Assembly (NCBI RefSeq): GCF_011683915.1 | Contig: NZ_JAAQPH010000013.1 | Location: 124,001 to 188,000 of the forward strand | Reading direction: 5' to 3' | DNA from: Pelagibius litoralis | GTDB lineage: Bacteria; Pseudomonadota; Alphaproteobacteria; Kiloniellales; Kiloniellaceae | Length of the DNA: 64,000 nt | Shown: piece after piece, positions 28,906 to 38,202 of the stretch | Layout: every line of letters begins with the position of its first letter | Numbering within the stretch: position 1 is the first letter of the stretch | The notes under the pieces: generated by a model | Told to the model about the DNA's origin: nothing | The model's input: only the letters and a program-made list of their open reading frames with translations | Databases searched by the model: none | Translations under genes and position numbers: made by a program

Positions 28906-29193
28906 ATGACCTTCGAGGACGACATCGACAGCTGGCCACTCGGGACCCGATTACTTGCCTTAGCTATCGAAACCAACCAAACGCGGGCTTGGGCCGAGGG
29001 AATCCGATGGCGCGACTACTTTGATCCTGCCGTCGATCAGCGCCAGCTGGAACTCTGCTTAAAGAACGTGCGGCGCTTGCTGGACTCAGTGGGCGCCCCA
29101 ATCGTCGAACGCTATCGTCACCGCAGCCCAGACCTTCGCCGACGCTCTTACGGGTTACGGAGATGTGCCGCCCGAAGGGCCGTGGCCGGATAG
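28906..29193 (+). CDS. Hypothetical protein, 95 aa, probably frameshifted at its end
   Basis: The ATG at 28906 follows the AT-rich patch. The frame reads sensibly to GAPIVERY (about residue 70), then turns into Arg-rich sequence. From 29117 the frame used by the next gene gives a better continuation (VTAQTFADALTGYGDVPPEG). One extra base near 29116 would explain this, so the natural product may be longer. No family is recognised. Confidence 0.45.
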   Translation: MTFEDDIDSWPLGTRLLALAIETNQTRAWAEGIRWRDYFDPAVDQRQLELCLKNVRRLLDSVGAPIVERYRHRSPDLRRRSYGLRRCAARRAVAG

Positions 29194-29212
29194 CGCAAAC
29201 CTGGAGAAGGAG

Positions 29213-29662
29213 ATGCGCAGAGAACTTCGAATTGTGCTACTACCCCCGGCTCCCATGAATGCAACTGAGTGGGTACGCCGCACCGATTTTCTGACTAGCC
29301 GAAAATGGCTAGGACGTCATGCCCGGAGTTGTCCGGCTGGCTGGCTCCCGCTCCTCGAGCGCGCCGTGTCCCAGGCTGAGCGCCGGGTAGAGAGGGCTAC
29401 TCTGGAACAGTACCGCACTTCTCAAATCAAGGAGAAATTTGGGACTTTGCGCTGGTACGTGGGGTCGAACGAGGTGCTGTCGGTCATCGTTGATTACGCG
29501 GAGCTGACGTCCGCGTTCACCTGTCTGGCTTGCGGCGCGGAAGGAAAGCTACGCTCGGACAAAAGCTGGTATCTGACGCTCTGTGATGCTCATAACAAGC
29601 TCGGTCGCGAAGGCAATATTCATGCTCTTACTCGCCTCGCCTACCCCTCGGTCACGGAATAG
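29213..29662 (+). CDS. Hypothetical protein with a putative zinc site
   Basis: The protein has 149 residues from the ATG at 29213, which has GGAGAAGG just upstream; a GTG at 29165 in the same frame is an alternative. A helical segment (GWLPLLERAVSQAE), then IKEKFGTLRWYV and a C-x2-C...C-x2-H pattern (FTCLACGAEG, LTLCDAHNK) suggest a small zinc-binding protein of a family found on phages and islands. Function unknown. Confidence 0.55.
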   Translation: MRRELRIVLLPPAPMNATEWVRRTDFLTSRKWLGRHARSCPAGWLPLLERAVSQAERRVERATLEQYRTSQIKEKFGTLRWYVGSNEVLSVIVDYAELTSAFTCLACGAEGKLRSDKSWYLTLCDAHNKLGREGNIHALTRLAYPSVTE

Positions 29663-29833
29663 ATGATGCCTTCCGTGAGAAAATGCTGCGCAGCAAGCCA
29701 GGTCGCCGCTTTCACCGCCCTGAATTCAATATCCGGAATGCGGGGGATGCATGTCGATTGATCGCGCCCCAACCAACGCCACAATTCATCACAGAAATGG
29801 GGCGAGGCTTGCTCAAAATGAGAACGCAGCACC

Positions 29834-30601
29834 GTGAAAATTTGCATTCTTAGTGATCTACACCTCGAGTTCGCGGATTTCTCCCCGCCGCCGATTGAAG
29901 CGGATGTGATTGTCCTGGCCGGTGATATTTGGCTCAGGGACCTGGGCATCACCTGGGCGGCCGAAAGCTTTCCGCCGGAGAAAACAGTCTACGTTCTCGG
30001 AAACCATGAGCCGTATGGCGCAGACCTAGATGAATCTGTCACCCGATGTCGTGAGACGGCCAAACAGCATGGCGTCCACTTCCTAGAAGACGAAGTGGCA
30101 GTAATAGGCGGGGTTCGCTTTATTGGGGCCACATTGTGGTCAGATTTTCGGTTGATGGGGGATGGAATGGAGCGCTCTTACGCCATGGATCTTGCCGATC
30201 GGCACGTCAACGATTTCCGACAGATTACTGTGGTTAATGACATGGGTCAGCATCTGGGCTTCACAGCACGAAATGCAGTCGCACGCCACATAGCCTCTCG
30301 GCAATTCATAGAGAGAGCGCTCAGCCTCCGCTTCCCAGGCCCTACAGTGATCGTGACTCATTTTCTTCCTTCCCATCTTTCGATCAGCGCGAAGTTTTAT
30401 AATAGCTGGTTCAATCCGTACTTCTGCAGCGACCTCACAGCGCTTATCCGAGAGAGGCAGCCAGCGCTTTGGATTCACGGGCACACTCACGAGAGCTGCG
30501 ACTATTCAATCGGAAGCACCCGCGTGGTCTGCAACCCCAGAGGTTACTTACCCCACGATGCCAACCCGAGCTTCCGCCCCGATTTGACGGTGGCTCTCTG
30601 A
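29834..30601 (+). CDS. Calcineurin-like metallophosphoesterase
   Basis: The protein has 255 residues from a GTG at 29834. Metal-binding motifs are in order: D-L-H (ILSDLHLE), GD (VLAGDIW), GNHE (VLGNHEPY), H in VIVTHFLPSH and GHTH (IHGHTHES). This is the classic phosphoesterase set for two metal ions. The substrate is unknown; such small enzymes cleave phosphodiesters or diadenosine compounds. It lies among accessory genes and is apparently monocistronic. Confidence 0.9.
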   Translation: MKICILSDLHLEFADFSPPPIEADVIVLAGDIWLRDLGITWAAESFPPEKTVYVLGNHEPYGADLDESVTRCRETAKQHGVHFLEDEVAVIGGVRFIGATLWSDFRLMGDGMERSYAMDLADRHVNDFRQITVVNDMGQHLGFTARNAVARHIASRQFIERALSLRFPGPTVIVTHFLPSHLSISAKFYNSWFNPYFCSDLTALIRERQPALWIHGHTHESCDYSIGSTRVVCNPRGYLPHDANPSFRPDLTVAL

Positions 30602-30706
30602 CAGAGATTCAGCGCCCCTGCATATGCTGTCAATTGCCAGTCTATTGGAAGCTCCAATCATCATATCCCTCGGGGGCGACGTCGACAATGCGCTGAGGCG
30701 ACTGCA

Positions 30707-31315
30707 ATGGCCGAGATCGAAAAGGTAATGAAAATTCTCGGTGAAGAGTTAGCTGCACTTGACATGAGCACCAACGCGGAGGCGTTTGTGCGGCTCGTGC
30801 TCGAAGCTGTGGCCAATAAGCGGAAACTCCAGATACCGAAAGCGACACCCCTTTTGAGTGCAGCTGAAAAAGCGGCCTACTTGGCAGGAGGATTCGATCT
30901 TTGTGAGTGTGAGGAGCAAATCCCAGGGTCTCTCGAGCGCGCAATGGCTGAGTACGTCGCGTTGATCGCCACGGCATTGCCGATACATGACGCGGCCCGT
31001 CTGCTTGGTGTCCATTGTGAGACCATTCAGAATCGGCTGCATCGCCGTGAGCTCTTTGGGATCAAACATCGAGGGCGTTGGTTGCTACCACGATTTCAGT
31101 TCCACCATGAGGAAACGCTTCCGGGCCTGGAGGAGGTCGCGCCTGCAATCGATCCCGATGCCCAACCGATCTCATTAGCTCGATTTTTCCACTTGCCACA
31201 AAATGACTTGGTTATTGCCGATGCGCCTGCGCCTTTGTCACCCCGAGACTGGCTGATGGCCGGCTACTCACCAACGCGAGTCGCCGCTTTGGCGCGTGAG
31301 CTCATTCTGTTGTGA
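30707..31315 (+). CDS. HTH-containing hypothetical protein, antitoxin-like layout
   Basis: The protein has 202 residues. A central helix-turn-helix/excisionase-like segment (IHDAARLLGVHCETIQNRLHRR) is followed by a wing (KHRGRWLLPRFQF) and a C-terminal region (LSPRDWLMAGYSPTRVAALA) that resembles the MbcA/ParS-type tail of some antitoxins. No toxin gene is adjacent in the same direction apart from the 104-aa ORF. Function is inferred only as DNA binding. Confidence 0.5.
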   Translation: MAEIEKVMKILGEELAALDMSTNAEAFVRLVLEAVANKRKLQIPKATPLLSAAEKAAYLAGGFDLCECEEQIPGSLERAMAEYVALIATALPIHDAARLLGVHCETIQNRLHRRELFGIKHRGRWLLPRFQFHHEETLPGLEEVAPAIDPDAQPISLARFFHLPQNDLVIADAPAPLSPRDWLMAGYSPTRVAALARELILL

Positions 31316-31501
31316 TGCGCTTCTGGTCCGGCCGCGGATTAATCGCTTTGGCGCTAGCTGCCTCAGTGTTCAAACATCGGAGATTGCTCAAGAGCACCGC
31401 TGATCCATCCGTTGATGACTTCAGCTTATCCGCGCGATCCGTTCTATGACATGGGAAGCAGATTGCACTAGAAAGCACCTGTATCTTGACGGAGAGTAAC
31501 G

Positions 31502-31816
31502 ATGTCTGAAGAGAAGGTACTGCACGATAAGCTCGAGGATGTCCGTACTGTACTCAAGCGCATTCGGCGCGGAGATGCGCCCACAAAAGAGGAATTGGCC
31601 GCGGCACCGCAACTTGAATGCTGGAGCTTTTCAAAGCATCACGGTTGCTTGGCGCTGTCCGGATATGTCACCGGCCATCCAACTCTTCAGGATGGCGCAT
31701 ACATCTATACCAGTTGCTTGCTTTGGCTATCAATCGACCGAGGTGCCGCTCGAACTGTCTCCCGATTCTACCGCTTGTCAACGTCTGTAGAAGAGCTTCT
31801 GGCGCAGAAACAGTAA
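31502..31816 (+). CDS. Hypothetical protein, DUF6634-like
   Basis: The protein has 104 residues with GGAG ahead of the ATG. The pattern L-S-G-Y-V-T-G-H-P near residue 55, an I-Y-T-S segment and a final S-R-F-Y-R-L resemble a small alphaproteobacterial family of unknown function, which I recall as DUF6634. No catalytic motif is seen. It ends 122 bases before the IS6 left end. Confidence 0.5.
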   Translation: MSEEKVLHDKLEDVRTVLKRIRRGDAPTKEELAAAPQLECWSFSKHHGCLALSGYVTGHPTLQDGAYIYTSCLLWLSIDRGAARTVSRFYRLSTSVEELLAQKQ

Positions 31817-32478
31817 ACTTCCAAGGGAGACGTGACGAGGAATCGGGCCATGCCCAGTGTCCGCGTCTTTGCTGGCTGGGCATGGCGCCGTGACTCAAGC
31901 CGACCCCGGCAGGTGGCACCGCTAGCAATAGCCCAGCAGGCTCTGTCACAGGAACGAGCTGGCCGGCCCGATGACAGCCCGCTAGCTTTGTCTCATGTCT
32001 AAGATCTCATATGCCCGTCATCATTTTCCACCGAGTGTCATCCGCTATGCCGTCTGGTTATATCTGCGTTTCAACTTGAGTCTCAGGGACGTCGAGGACT
32101 TGCTGGCTGAGCGTGGCTTGGACATCTGCTACGAGACCGACCGCCGTTGGGTCGTGAAATTCGGAACGGCCTACGCCAGGAATTTGCGCCGGCGCCGGCC
32201 AACGGCAACTGATCGATGGCATTTGGATGAAATGTTCGTTTCGATCGGCGGGCACCGGATGTATTTGTGGCACGCTGTCGATGCTGAAGGCAAGGCACTC
32301 GACATCTTGCTCCAGCCACGGCGAGACAAGCGTGCTGCCAAGAAACTGATTCGGAAACTGCTTAGGAAGCAGGGCATTTCACCAACTGCAGTCGTGACTG
32401 ACAAGCTACGTTCCTATGGCGCGGCGTTGGGAGATCTCGGACTTAAAGAACGCCACGAGACAGGCGGCCGACTGAACA

Positions 32479-34341
32479 GGAGAGTGGCGCGAGGGAACTT
32501 CCCCCCCGCGCTCTCGCAGAACCGGACGTGAGCCTCTCAACTCATTCGGCTCCCATCATCCAACCGTTGCTTTCAGGCTCTGCCAGTGGGCAAACAGCCA
32601 AGGCTGGCGACGCGCAATGCGCGCCAACCACTGTGCTGCCCGTCGCTTGCCACTTCAGGCCCTTATATTTCCGCATCACCCATCTCGTCAGATAGCGGTC
32701 GAGATGCCGGAGCGGTGGGTACAGCGCCGATTTGTAGAAGCGGCCATAGTAATTGATCCAGCCCCGGAGGGCGGGATTAACGATAGATGCCAAGTCTTCC
32801 AGGGATTTGTCACTGCGCTGGTGCAGCGCCCATCGCGCAAGGTCCGGCGTATCGCCGTTGCGGCCTTGTTGCTGACCTCAGGGCTGAAACTGACGAAGTA
32901 TTCTCCCCGGCGGTTCTTCGATTTCCGATGCCTGAAGGTGTAGCCAAGGAAGTCGAATTTGTGCAGGGTGTAATCACCTCGCCGCCTAGTGTCCTTGCAA
33001 TAGACAATTTTCGTCTTGTCGGGATGCAAGGCCAACCCACAGTCCGTCAGCCTTTGCTCAACCAGCGCTTTCAGCCTTTCGGCTTGGGCGAGGTTGGCGC
33101 AGTGGTAGATCCCATCATCGGCTTAGCACTCGAAGGGAATGTCCGGATGGTTCCGAACCATCCACGCATCCAGCGCGTAATGGAGGAAGAGGTTGGCCAG
33201 CAAGGGGCTGATTACACCCCCTTGCGGCGTTCCCTGATCCCGTGCCTCCAAGGCTCCATCCGCAAACTGCGCAGGGGCTTTCAACCACCTTTCGGCGTAG
33301 AGAAGAACCCTCATGCAGTCCGTGTGCTTGCGCACAGCCCGAATCAAAAGCGCATGATCGATGTTATCGAAGAAGCCTTTGATGTCCAGATCCAAAACCC
33401 AGTCACGGCGCCAGCAGCGTTGCCGTGCCGTGCCGACAGCCTGGATCGTGGACTTGCCGGGGCGATACTCATAAGAATCCCCGTGGAAGATTAGCTCCAA
33501 GAATGGTTCCAGGTATCTTTTGACAACCATTTGCGCAATCCGGTCCGCGACCGTGGGAATTCCCAATCGCTGAGTTCCACCCGTTGCTTTTGGTATGTCT
33601 ACCCGACGAACCGGGGGAGGAAAGTAACTGCCGGAGGACAGCCGGTTCCAAAGCTTGTACAGATTGTCAGACAAATCCTGTTCAAACCCGGCAATCGATT
33701 GCCCATCAACCCCGGCAACGCCTTGGTTGGCGCGTACCCGTTTATAAGCCTCCCAAACTTCACGCTTGGGAATGTTAAACGGCTTTGCTTTATCCAAGGG
33801 ACTCCTCCCAACTTCGGTTGGTCCCAGGATAAAGCTGAATGACGCCGCCTCTTCGCCCCGGCTCCATTGCAGAGCTTTCATCGCTACTACGGGCGGCTCC
33901 GTCCCTGTGCCTCGCATCGGTACTCTCACCCTCGGAGGGACCACCTCCTTAGGTTTCTCCCTTGGCATCGAGACGACAGGTTCCCATGTTCCCTGCAAGA
34001 GCCTCGTCCAAGGTCACGCCACCTTCATGCCGGATACCATCTGGACAGTAAGCAGGTCGCCTTCCAGACTGATCACGGGGCACTCGATCTTCCCCGGTTT
34101 TGACATCATCCATTCTCTTTCAACACGTCATCAGTGGTTCACTCGCGTTCGTCTCCTTGGACCTCACCTGACAAGAGTATCCTTGCCTTTTTCATCAACG
34201 CTCACCACCAGGGCTCTTTACCCTTGCAGCTTAAGGAGGTTTGAAACCTGCTCCTGCAAGCCGGTTCCGAGGGGCCCACCCTCATCACTTGCACAGCACC
34301 GCACACCCTATCGCTCATTAGGTTGTGCGTTCATGGCACAC
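32479..34341 (-). mobile_element. Group II intron, degenerate
   Basis: On the minus strand the element starts with GTGTGCC (the GUGYG rule) at 34341. It carries a reverse-transcriptase ORF and, near its 3' end, a domain V-like hairpin (GAGCCGAATGAG...CTCACGTCCGGTTCTG), then a domain VI-like stem ending ...CCACTCTCC at 32479. Ends were set by restoring the transposase frame. The terminal bases CC rather than AY suggest a slip of one or two bases or decay. Confidence 0.8.
32542..33998 (-). pseudogene. ltrA: Group II intron reverse transcriptase/maturase, multiply broken
   Basis: The frame from 33998 has clear reverse-transcriptase blocks: RLGIPTVADRIAQ, YRPGKSTIQAV, DIKGFFDNIDH and GTPQGGVISPLLAN. 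At 33123-33125 a TAA replaces the tyrosine of the catalytic YADD box (FEC-stop-ADD). The same frame goes on through LHPDKTKIVYC to about 32810, where a frameshift moves the sequence into the frame ending at 32542 (NPALRGWINYYGRFYKSALY maturase block). A TGA also stands where a Trp is expected in the last residues. At least three lesions mean no active product. Confidence 0.85.
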
Positions 34342-34602
34342 ATCGTGCTGAGAATTCCCATCAGCCATTCCGAAGACGGGAGTGTGCGATGGCGAAATTC
34401 CGGAACCTGAAGACTCTGCGGAAATTCACCTCTGTCCACGCCTCGATCCACAATCATTTCAATCTCGACCGTCACCTGAACTGCCGCGAAACCTTCAAAG
34501 AGAACCGCACCGCCGTCCTGGCCAAATGGCGCCAGCTGGCGGCGTGAAAACTGCCCGTTGTAGAAATTTTTTCACACCGCTTCACGTTTGTCTGACAGTG
34601 CC

Positions 34603-34870
34603 ATCGCGCGGGTTGTTCGGGTCGGCGATGATGTCGAGTTCGGTGAAGAAACGCATGCCCATGATCGTTTAGAGGCCAAAGGCAGTGACCGTTTGCAGAC
34701 CCTCTCTCGTGTTCTTGGAGGGCTGCCAACACAATTTAAGCTGTGCATCTCGCCATTTGAGATCGGCCAGCAGAGTATCGATTTCGATATGACGGACGAC
34801 GCCCTTCATATGCTCGATCGGGACGAACGGAACGAATGCAAGTTCGGAAGGCAGGGGACATGTTGGGATC
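34603..34870 (-). other. Remnants of minus-strand genes cut by the IS right end
   Basis: A minus-strand frame ends with LADLKWRDAQLKLCWQPS and a TAA, directly followed by an ATG frame (MGMRFFTELDIIADPNNPRD) that runs into the IS terminal repeat. Both look like protein fragments rather than chance, but I do not recognise the families. Confidence 0.3.
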
Positions 34871-35788
34871 TCACGTTTGGGAACGCTGGCGCGGGCGGTC
34901 GCCAAGCCATGTCATGGCCAGCCCGGATGAAATGATGATGAGGATACCTGCAAGGCCGAGCGCATTCGTGGGTGTTTCCCAAAGCAGTAGTGCCCAGATC
35001 GCAGCAAAGACCAGGAACGAGTATTCAAAGACGGCCACAAAGGACGGATTACCGATGCGGTACGCCTGCGCGATCAGCGTCACGGCGATCACGGCGCCTA
35101 CAGCCTGGAACAGCGTGAGCCACAGGAAGCGTGGCGTTGGCGTCACCCATCCCGCGGTCACGAAATTAATCTGCTGATCCGCACCGGTGTGCCCGGTGGC
35201 GACCAAAAGCAGAACGAGGCTCACCCCGCCGATCGTGGCAAAGACGCCGAAGGCCAGCACCAGTGGGTTTTCATCGGCGCAGATTTGCCGAGTCAGCAAC
35301 ATGCCTAATCCATAGAATAGGCCCGCCGCCAAAGGCATCAGGGAAGCGCCCGAAAGGTTGGCGAAATCGGGCTGCAACAACATCAGCGCGCCGGTGAAAC
35401 CGACCAGAACGGCCATGATGCGGGCGGCTCCGATTCCGGTGCGGAACAGGAGCGCCGAAAACAGCAGCACCCAGATCGGCGCGCTGAACAGCCCGGCGCC
35501 GGCCTGAGCCACCGGCAGTGTCCCAAGCGCAGCGAAGTAGATCAGAAGACCGAACGATACAGCGACGCTGCGCAGCGCGAGACTGTAAGGTCGAACCGGC
35601 CGAACGGAGCGGCCGGCAGCCTTGGCGACGAGGACCAGCAAAGGCAGGGCAAAGAGGGCGCGCACCACCTGAAACTGCCAAAGTCCGGCTTCCTCGCTCA
35701 CCTCCTGCACGAAGTTGTCGATGAAGCTGAGTATGGCCGAGGCAGCCAGCGCCAGTCCTGCCGCCTGAATGTTTCTGTTGTTATCCAC
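34871..35788 (-). CDS. DMT-superfamily (EamA) transporter
   Basis: The protein has 305 residues with about ten hydrophobic segments in two repeats, each ending in an EamA-like pattern (FSAPIWVLLFSALLFR and VFEYSFLVFAAIWALLLW). Drug/metabolite transporters of this type usually export amino acids or related metabolites. It is the last gene of the ABC-importer operon, 17 bases after the cysteine-hydrolase gene, so it may export the hydrolysis product (inference). Confidence 0.85.
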   Translation of the reverse strand: MDNNRNIQAAGLALAASAILSFIDNFVQEVSEEAGLWQFQVVRALFALPLLVLVAKAAGRSVRPVRPYSLALRSVAVSFGLLIYFAALGTLPVAQAGAGLFSAPIWVLLFSALLFRTGIGAARIMAVLVGFTGALMLLQPDFANLSGASLMPLAAGLFYGLGMLLTRQICADENPLVLAFGVFATIGGVSLVLLLVATGHTGADQQINFVTAGWVTPTPRFLWLTLFQAVGAVIAVTLIAQAYRIGNPSFVAVFEYSFLVFAAIWALLLWETPTNALGLAGILIIISSGLAMTWLGDRPRQRSQT

Positions 35789-35805
35789 GTTTCGGCTCTG
35801 TGCGA

Positions 35806-36438
35806 TCAGGCGGCTCCCTGGCCGCTCATCGCATCGAGCACCTCGTCAAGCGAGCCCACAGCGCCGGTCTGGAGGTATTCCATCGCTTTGAGCGATGCGT
35901 CATGTGCCTCGACACTGGAGCCTGCAACGCAGTCCTCGATCACCCGGCAGAAATAATCGCCCTGATGGGCGTCCACGAAGGTGTAATGCACGCAGACATC
36001 CGTCAGCCCGCCGGTCAGGATCAGCGTTTCCGCCTTCAACCCGCGCAGCAAAATTTCCAGATCGGTGCCGTAGAAAGCGGAATACCGCCGCTTTGAGATG
36101 CGGTAGTCGTCTGGGCGCATGCCCAGTTCTTCTTCGGCGAAATCTGTCAGCGGGTTGCTGTCCAGACAATGAATGTCCTCGTCGCCGTCCAGCTCGCGCC
36201 CGAAATCCACAAGGTCAGCGCGGTGAATTTCCTGAATGAAGACCACGGGAATGCCAGCGTCCCGGGCGCGGTCGATAGCCACGCGGGTCCGCGCCATACG
36301 CTCGGCGTAGTCAGGCATATGCGCGATGGCGCGCTTTTCGTCCGGGATCGGCGCAAAGGTGGACTTCTGAATGTCGATGACGATCAGCGCGGCCTTGCCC
36401 TCGATCAGCGCACGACGGTTTTCCTTGCCATGGATCAT
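35806..36438 (-). CDS. Isochorismatase-family cysteine hydrolase
   Basis: The protein has 210 residues from the ATG at 36438. The catalytic triad is Asp in LIVIDIQKS, Lys in RISKRRYSAFYGTDLE and Cys in GGLTDVCVHYT. The cis-peptide region before the Cys is conserved. Members hydrolyse amides (for example nicotinamide, N-carbamoylsarcosine, ureidoacrylate, maleamate). Its place between an importer and an exporter suggests that it acts on the imported compound. The gene starts 16 bases after the permease stop. Confidence 0.87.
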   Translation of the reverse strand: MIHGKENRRALIEGKAALIVIDIQKSTFAPIPDEKRAIAHMPDYAERMARTRVAIDRARDAGIPVVFIQEIHRADLVDFGRELDGDEDIHCLDSNPLTDFAEEELGMRPDDYRISKRRYSAFYGTDLEILLRGLKAETLILTGGLTDVCVHYTFVDAHQGDYFCRVIEDCVAGSSVEAHDASLKAMEYLQTGAVGSLDEVLDAMSGQGAA

Positions 36439-36454
36439 GGTGTTTCTAACTCCT

Positions 36455-37258
36455 TCAGGATGGTTTTCTGCTGTCCGCACCGAGAAGCTGCGGAAGGTTG
36501 CCGAACCGTGCGATAAGCGAGAAGATCAGCGCGGAAACGGTGATGAATGTGATCGCACCTACGGCCATTGTCGGGGTGAACCCATTTCGGAGCGAGTTGA
36601 AAATCTGCACCGTCACGGTCGAGTACCCCGAGGCCGAGACGAAGAAGACAACGATGAATTCGTTAAAGCTGAGCACCAGCGCAAAGAAAAAGCCCGAGGC
36701 GGTGAAGGGCAGCATCTGTGGTAGGATGATGGTGCGGAATGTTGTGGCCTCGTTCGCGCCCATGGTTGCCGCGGCATCCAGATGCGCGCGGTCGATGGAT
36801 TGCAGCCCGATCGAAAGTGTGGTGAGCGGCAGGGCGAGAAACAGGATCGCGTGGCTGACGATCCCGGACCACAGGTTGCCAAGGGCCCCGGCATAGCCCC
36901 AGAAGAACACCAGCCCGACGCCGAACACGATCGGCGGTAGTGCGAAAGGCATGGAGGCAAGGCCGGCAAGCAGCTTGGACGCCCAGTCGGCCCTGCGCCA
37001 GAGACCGTAGGCAATGGGCCAGGCGGCGAGCACTGCCAGCGCTGCGCTGCCGACCGCCACGATCAGCGAATTACGTAGGCTCCGCACCCAGATTTCCTCG
37101 GTCAGGAAGAACTCGGTGAATCGGTCAAAAGTCGGCGCCTCGGGCGGAAAAAACATCGTGCGTCCGCCGTTGAGCGCCGCGAGGCAGACGACAAGGATTG
37201 GAAAGGCGATCCAGATCGCGATGAAGCCCATGAAGGTGCAGGACAAAAGTCTGGCCAT
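36455..37258 (-). CDS. ABC transporter permease, PotC-like
   Basis: The protein has 267 residues, hydrophobic with about six membrane segments and the EAA-type loop (DAAATMGANEATTFRTIILPQ). It resembles the second permease of spermidine/putrescine or 2-aminoethylphosphonate-type importers. It starts 2 bases after the stop of the first permease. Confidence 0.88.
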   Translation of the reverse strand: MARLLSCTFMGFIAIWIAFPILVVCLAALNGGRTMFFPPEAPTFDRFTEFFLTEEIWVRSLRNSLIVAVGSAALAVLAAWPIAYGLWRRADWASKLLAGLASMPFALPPIVFGVGLVFFWGYAGALGNLWSGIVSHAILFLALPLTTLSIGLQSIDRAHLDAAATMGANEATTFRTIILPQMLPFTASGFFFALVLSFNEFIVVFFVSASGYSTVTVQIFNSLRNGFTPTMAVGAITFITVSALIFSLIARFGNLPQLLGADSRKPS

Positions 37259-37260
37259 TC

Positions 37261-38202
37261 TCAGCGTCCTTCCGGGTGTGATACGAAACGGCGGCCAAAG
37301 AACAGGATAGCGGCTGCCGTGAGCAACAGGATCACCGCCTGCGCCGAGCCAAACGGGGCGTTCAGCGTCGCGCCACGGACCGCTTCGTAGACTGAAATCG
37401 ACAGGGTGTGCTTGGCGGGTTCAGCGAAGACCGCGACGGTGACATAGGCGCCCAGCAGGAATACGAACAACAACAGGATCGTGCCCACGATGGGGGTGCG
37501 GACCATGGGTAGTACGACCGTGCGCACGACGGTCGCGGGGCGCGCGCCCATGGTGCGTGCAGCCTCGATAATTTCGTTGTTGATCTTGGAAACCGGCGGG
37601 TAGAGCAGGATCACCGCATAGGGCCAGACCAAGTAGGTCATCGTCAGGATCGTCGCGAACTCGCTCGGTTTGAAGCGCACGTTGCGCGGCGTGGCGAGGC
37701 CCCAGTCACGCATGATATCAAGCCCGCCGGTCTGCTTGAGCCAGTCGGTCAGTCCGCTTTCCTTGAACAACATCGGCAGGCCCGAACGGTTAGACATCAG
37801 TATGTCCCAGCCCATGACGATGAAAACCTCTGAAAAGGTCAGGCTGCATAGAAAGAAGACAAGCCAGATCGTCTGGACGCGGCGCGACAACCGGGTCATC
37901 AGATAGACGAACGGGAAAGCGGTTGCGACCGCGAGGATAGACGCGATGAGCGCGTAATAAATCGAATACCAAAGATATTTGAGATATAGAAACGATACGC
38001 TGTTGGGATAATCCGCGCCCACAAAAAAACGCTTGTAGTTCGACAGTTCAAAGCTCCATACCCACGCAGCACCCTCGATCTTTTCGCCAAAGCTGATGGC
38101 AAAAACGAGCAGGAAAGGAACCACGGCCAAAACAAGCACGACGAATTTTTGGAACAGGCGAGCGACGGTGAACGGGATTGCAGGCTGGGTGGCCCGCATC
38201 AC
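37261..38202 (-). CDS. ABC transporter permease, PotB-like
   Basis: The protein has 313 residues with several membrane segments and an EAA loop (EAARTMGARPATVVRTVVLP). The start overlaps the stop of the ATPase gene by 4 bases. It pairs with the PotC-like permease to form the channel. Confidence 0.88.
   Translation of the reverse strand: MMRATQPAIPFTVARLFQKFVVLVLAVVPFLLVFAISFGEKIEGAAWVWSFELSNYKRFFVGADYPNSVSFLYLKYLWYSIYYALIASILAVATAFPFVYLMTRLSRRVQTIWLVFFLCSLTFSEVFIVMGWDILMSNRSGLPMLFKESGLTDWLKQTGGLDIMRDWGLATPRNVRFKPSEFATILTMTYLVWPYAVILLYPPVSKINNEIIEAARTMGARPATVVRTVVLPMVRTPIVGTILLLFVFLLGAYVTVAVFAEPAKHTLSISVYEAVRGATLNAPFGSAQAVILLLTAAAILFFGRRFVSHPEGR

Larger units (their letters stand above)
31995..34547 (+). 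pseudogene. IS6-family transposase, split by the intron
   Basis: The first exon, 31995-32478, carries an N-terminal zinc/HTH region and DDE residues (RWHLDEMF, VVTDKLRSYGAA). The second, 34342-34547, carries AENSHQPFRRRE with the catalytic Glu through to WRQLAA. Joining base 32478 to 34342 restores L-N-N-R-A-E-N exactly. Because the intron lies antisense to the gene it cannot be spliced from the transposase message, so the transposase is inactive. The 178-aa frame that continues past 32478 is intron sequence. Confidence 0.82.
31939..34602 (+). mobile_element. IS6-family element interrupted by a group II intron
   Basis: The left end GGCTCTGTCACAGG and the right end, read inward as GGCACTGTCAGACA, are related terminal repeats. 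They enclose an IS6 transposase gene; without the 1863-base intron the element is about 801 bases, the normal IS6 size. The flanking 8-mers (gcccagca and atcgcgcg) do not match, so no target duplication is visible. On the right the element appears to cut a minus-strand frame. Confidence 0.8.

Noticed and set aside
32479-32531. C-terminal tail of the 178-aa transposase frame
   Set aside because: It is intron sequence read on the wrong strand; the true transposase continues at 34342.
32787-34410. Plus-strand frames of 235 and 214 aa over the intron
   Set aside because: They are antisense to the reverse-transcriptase frame and domain V, which have unmistakable motifs.
31931-34610. 8-bp target duplication around the IS6 element
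   Set aside because: The flanking 8-mers gcccagca and atcgcgcg do not match.
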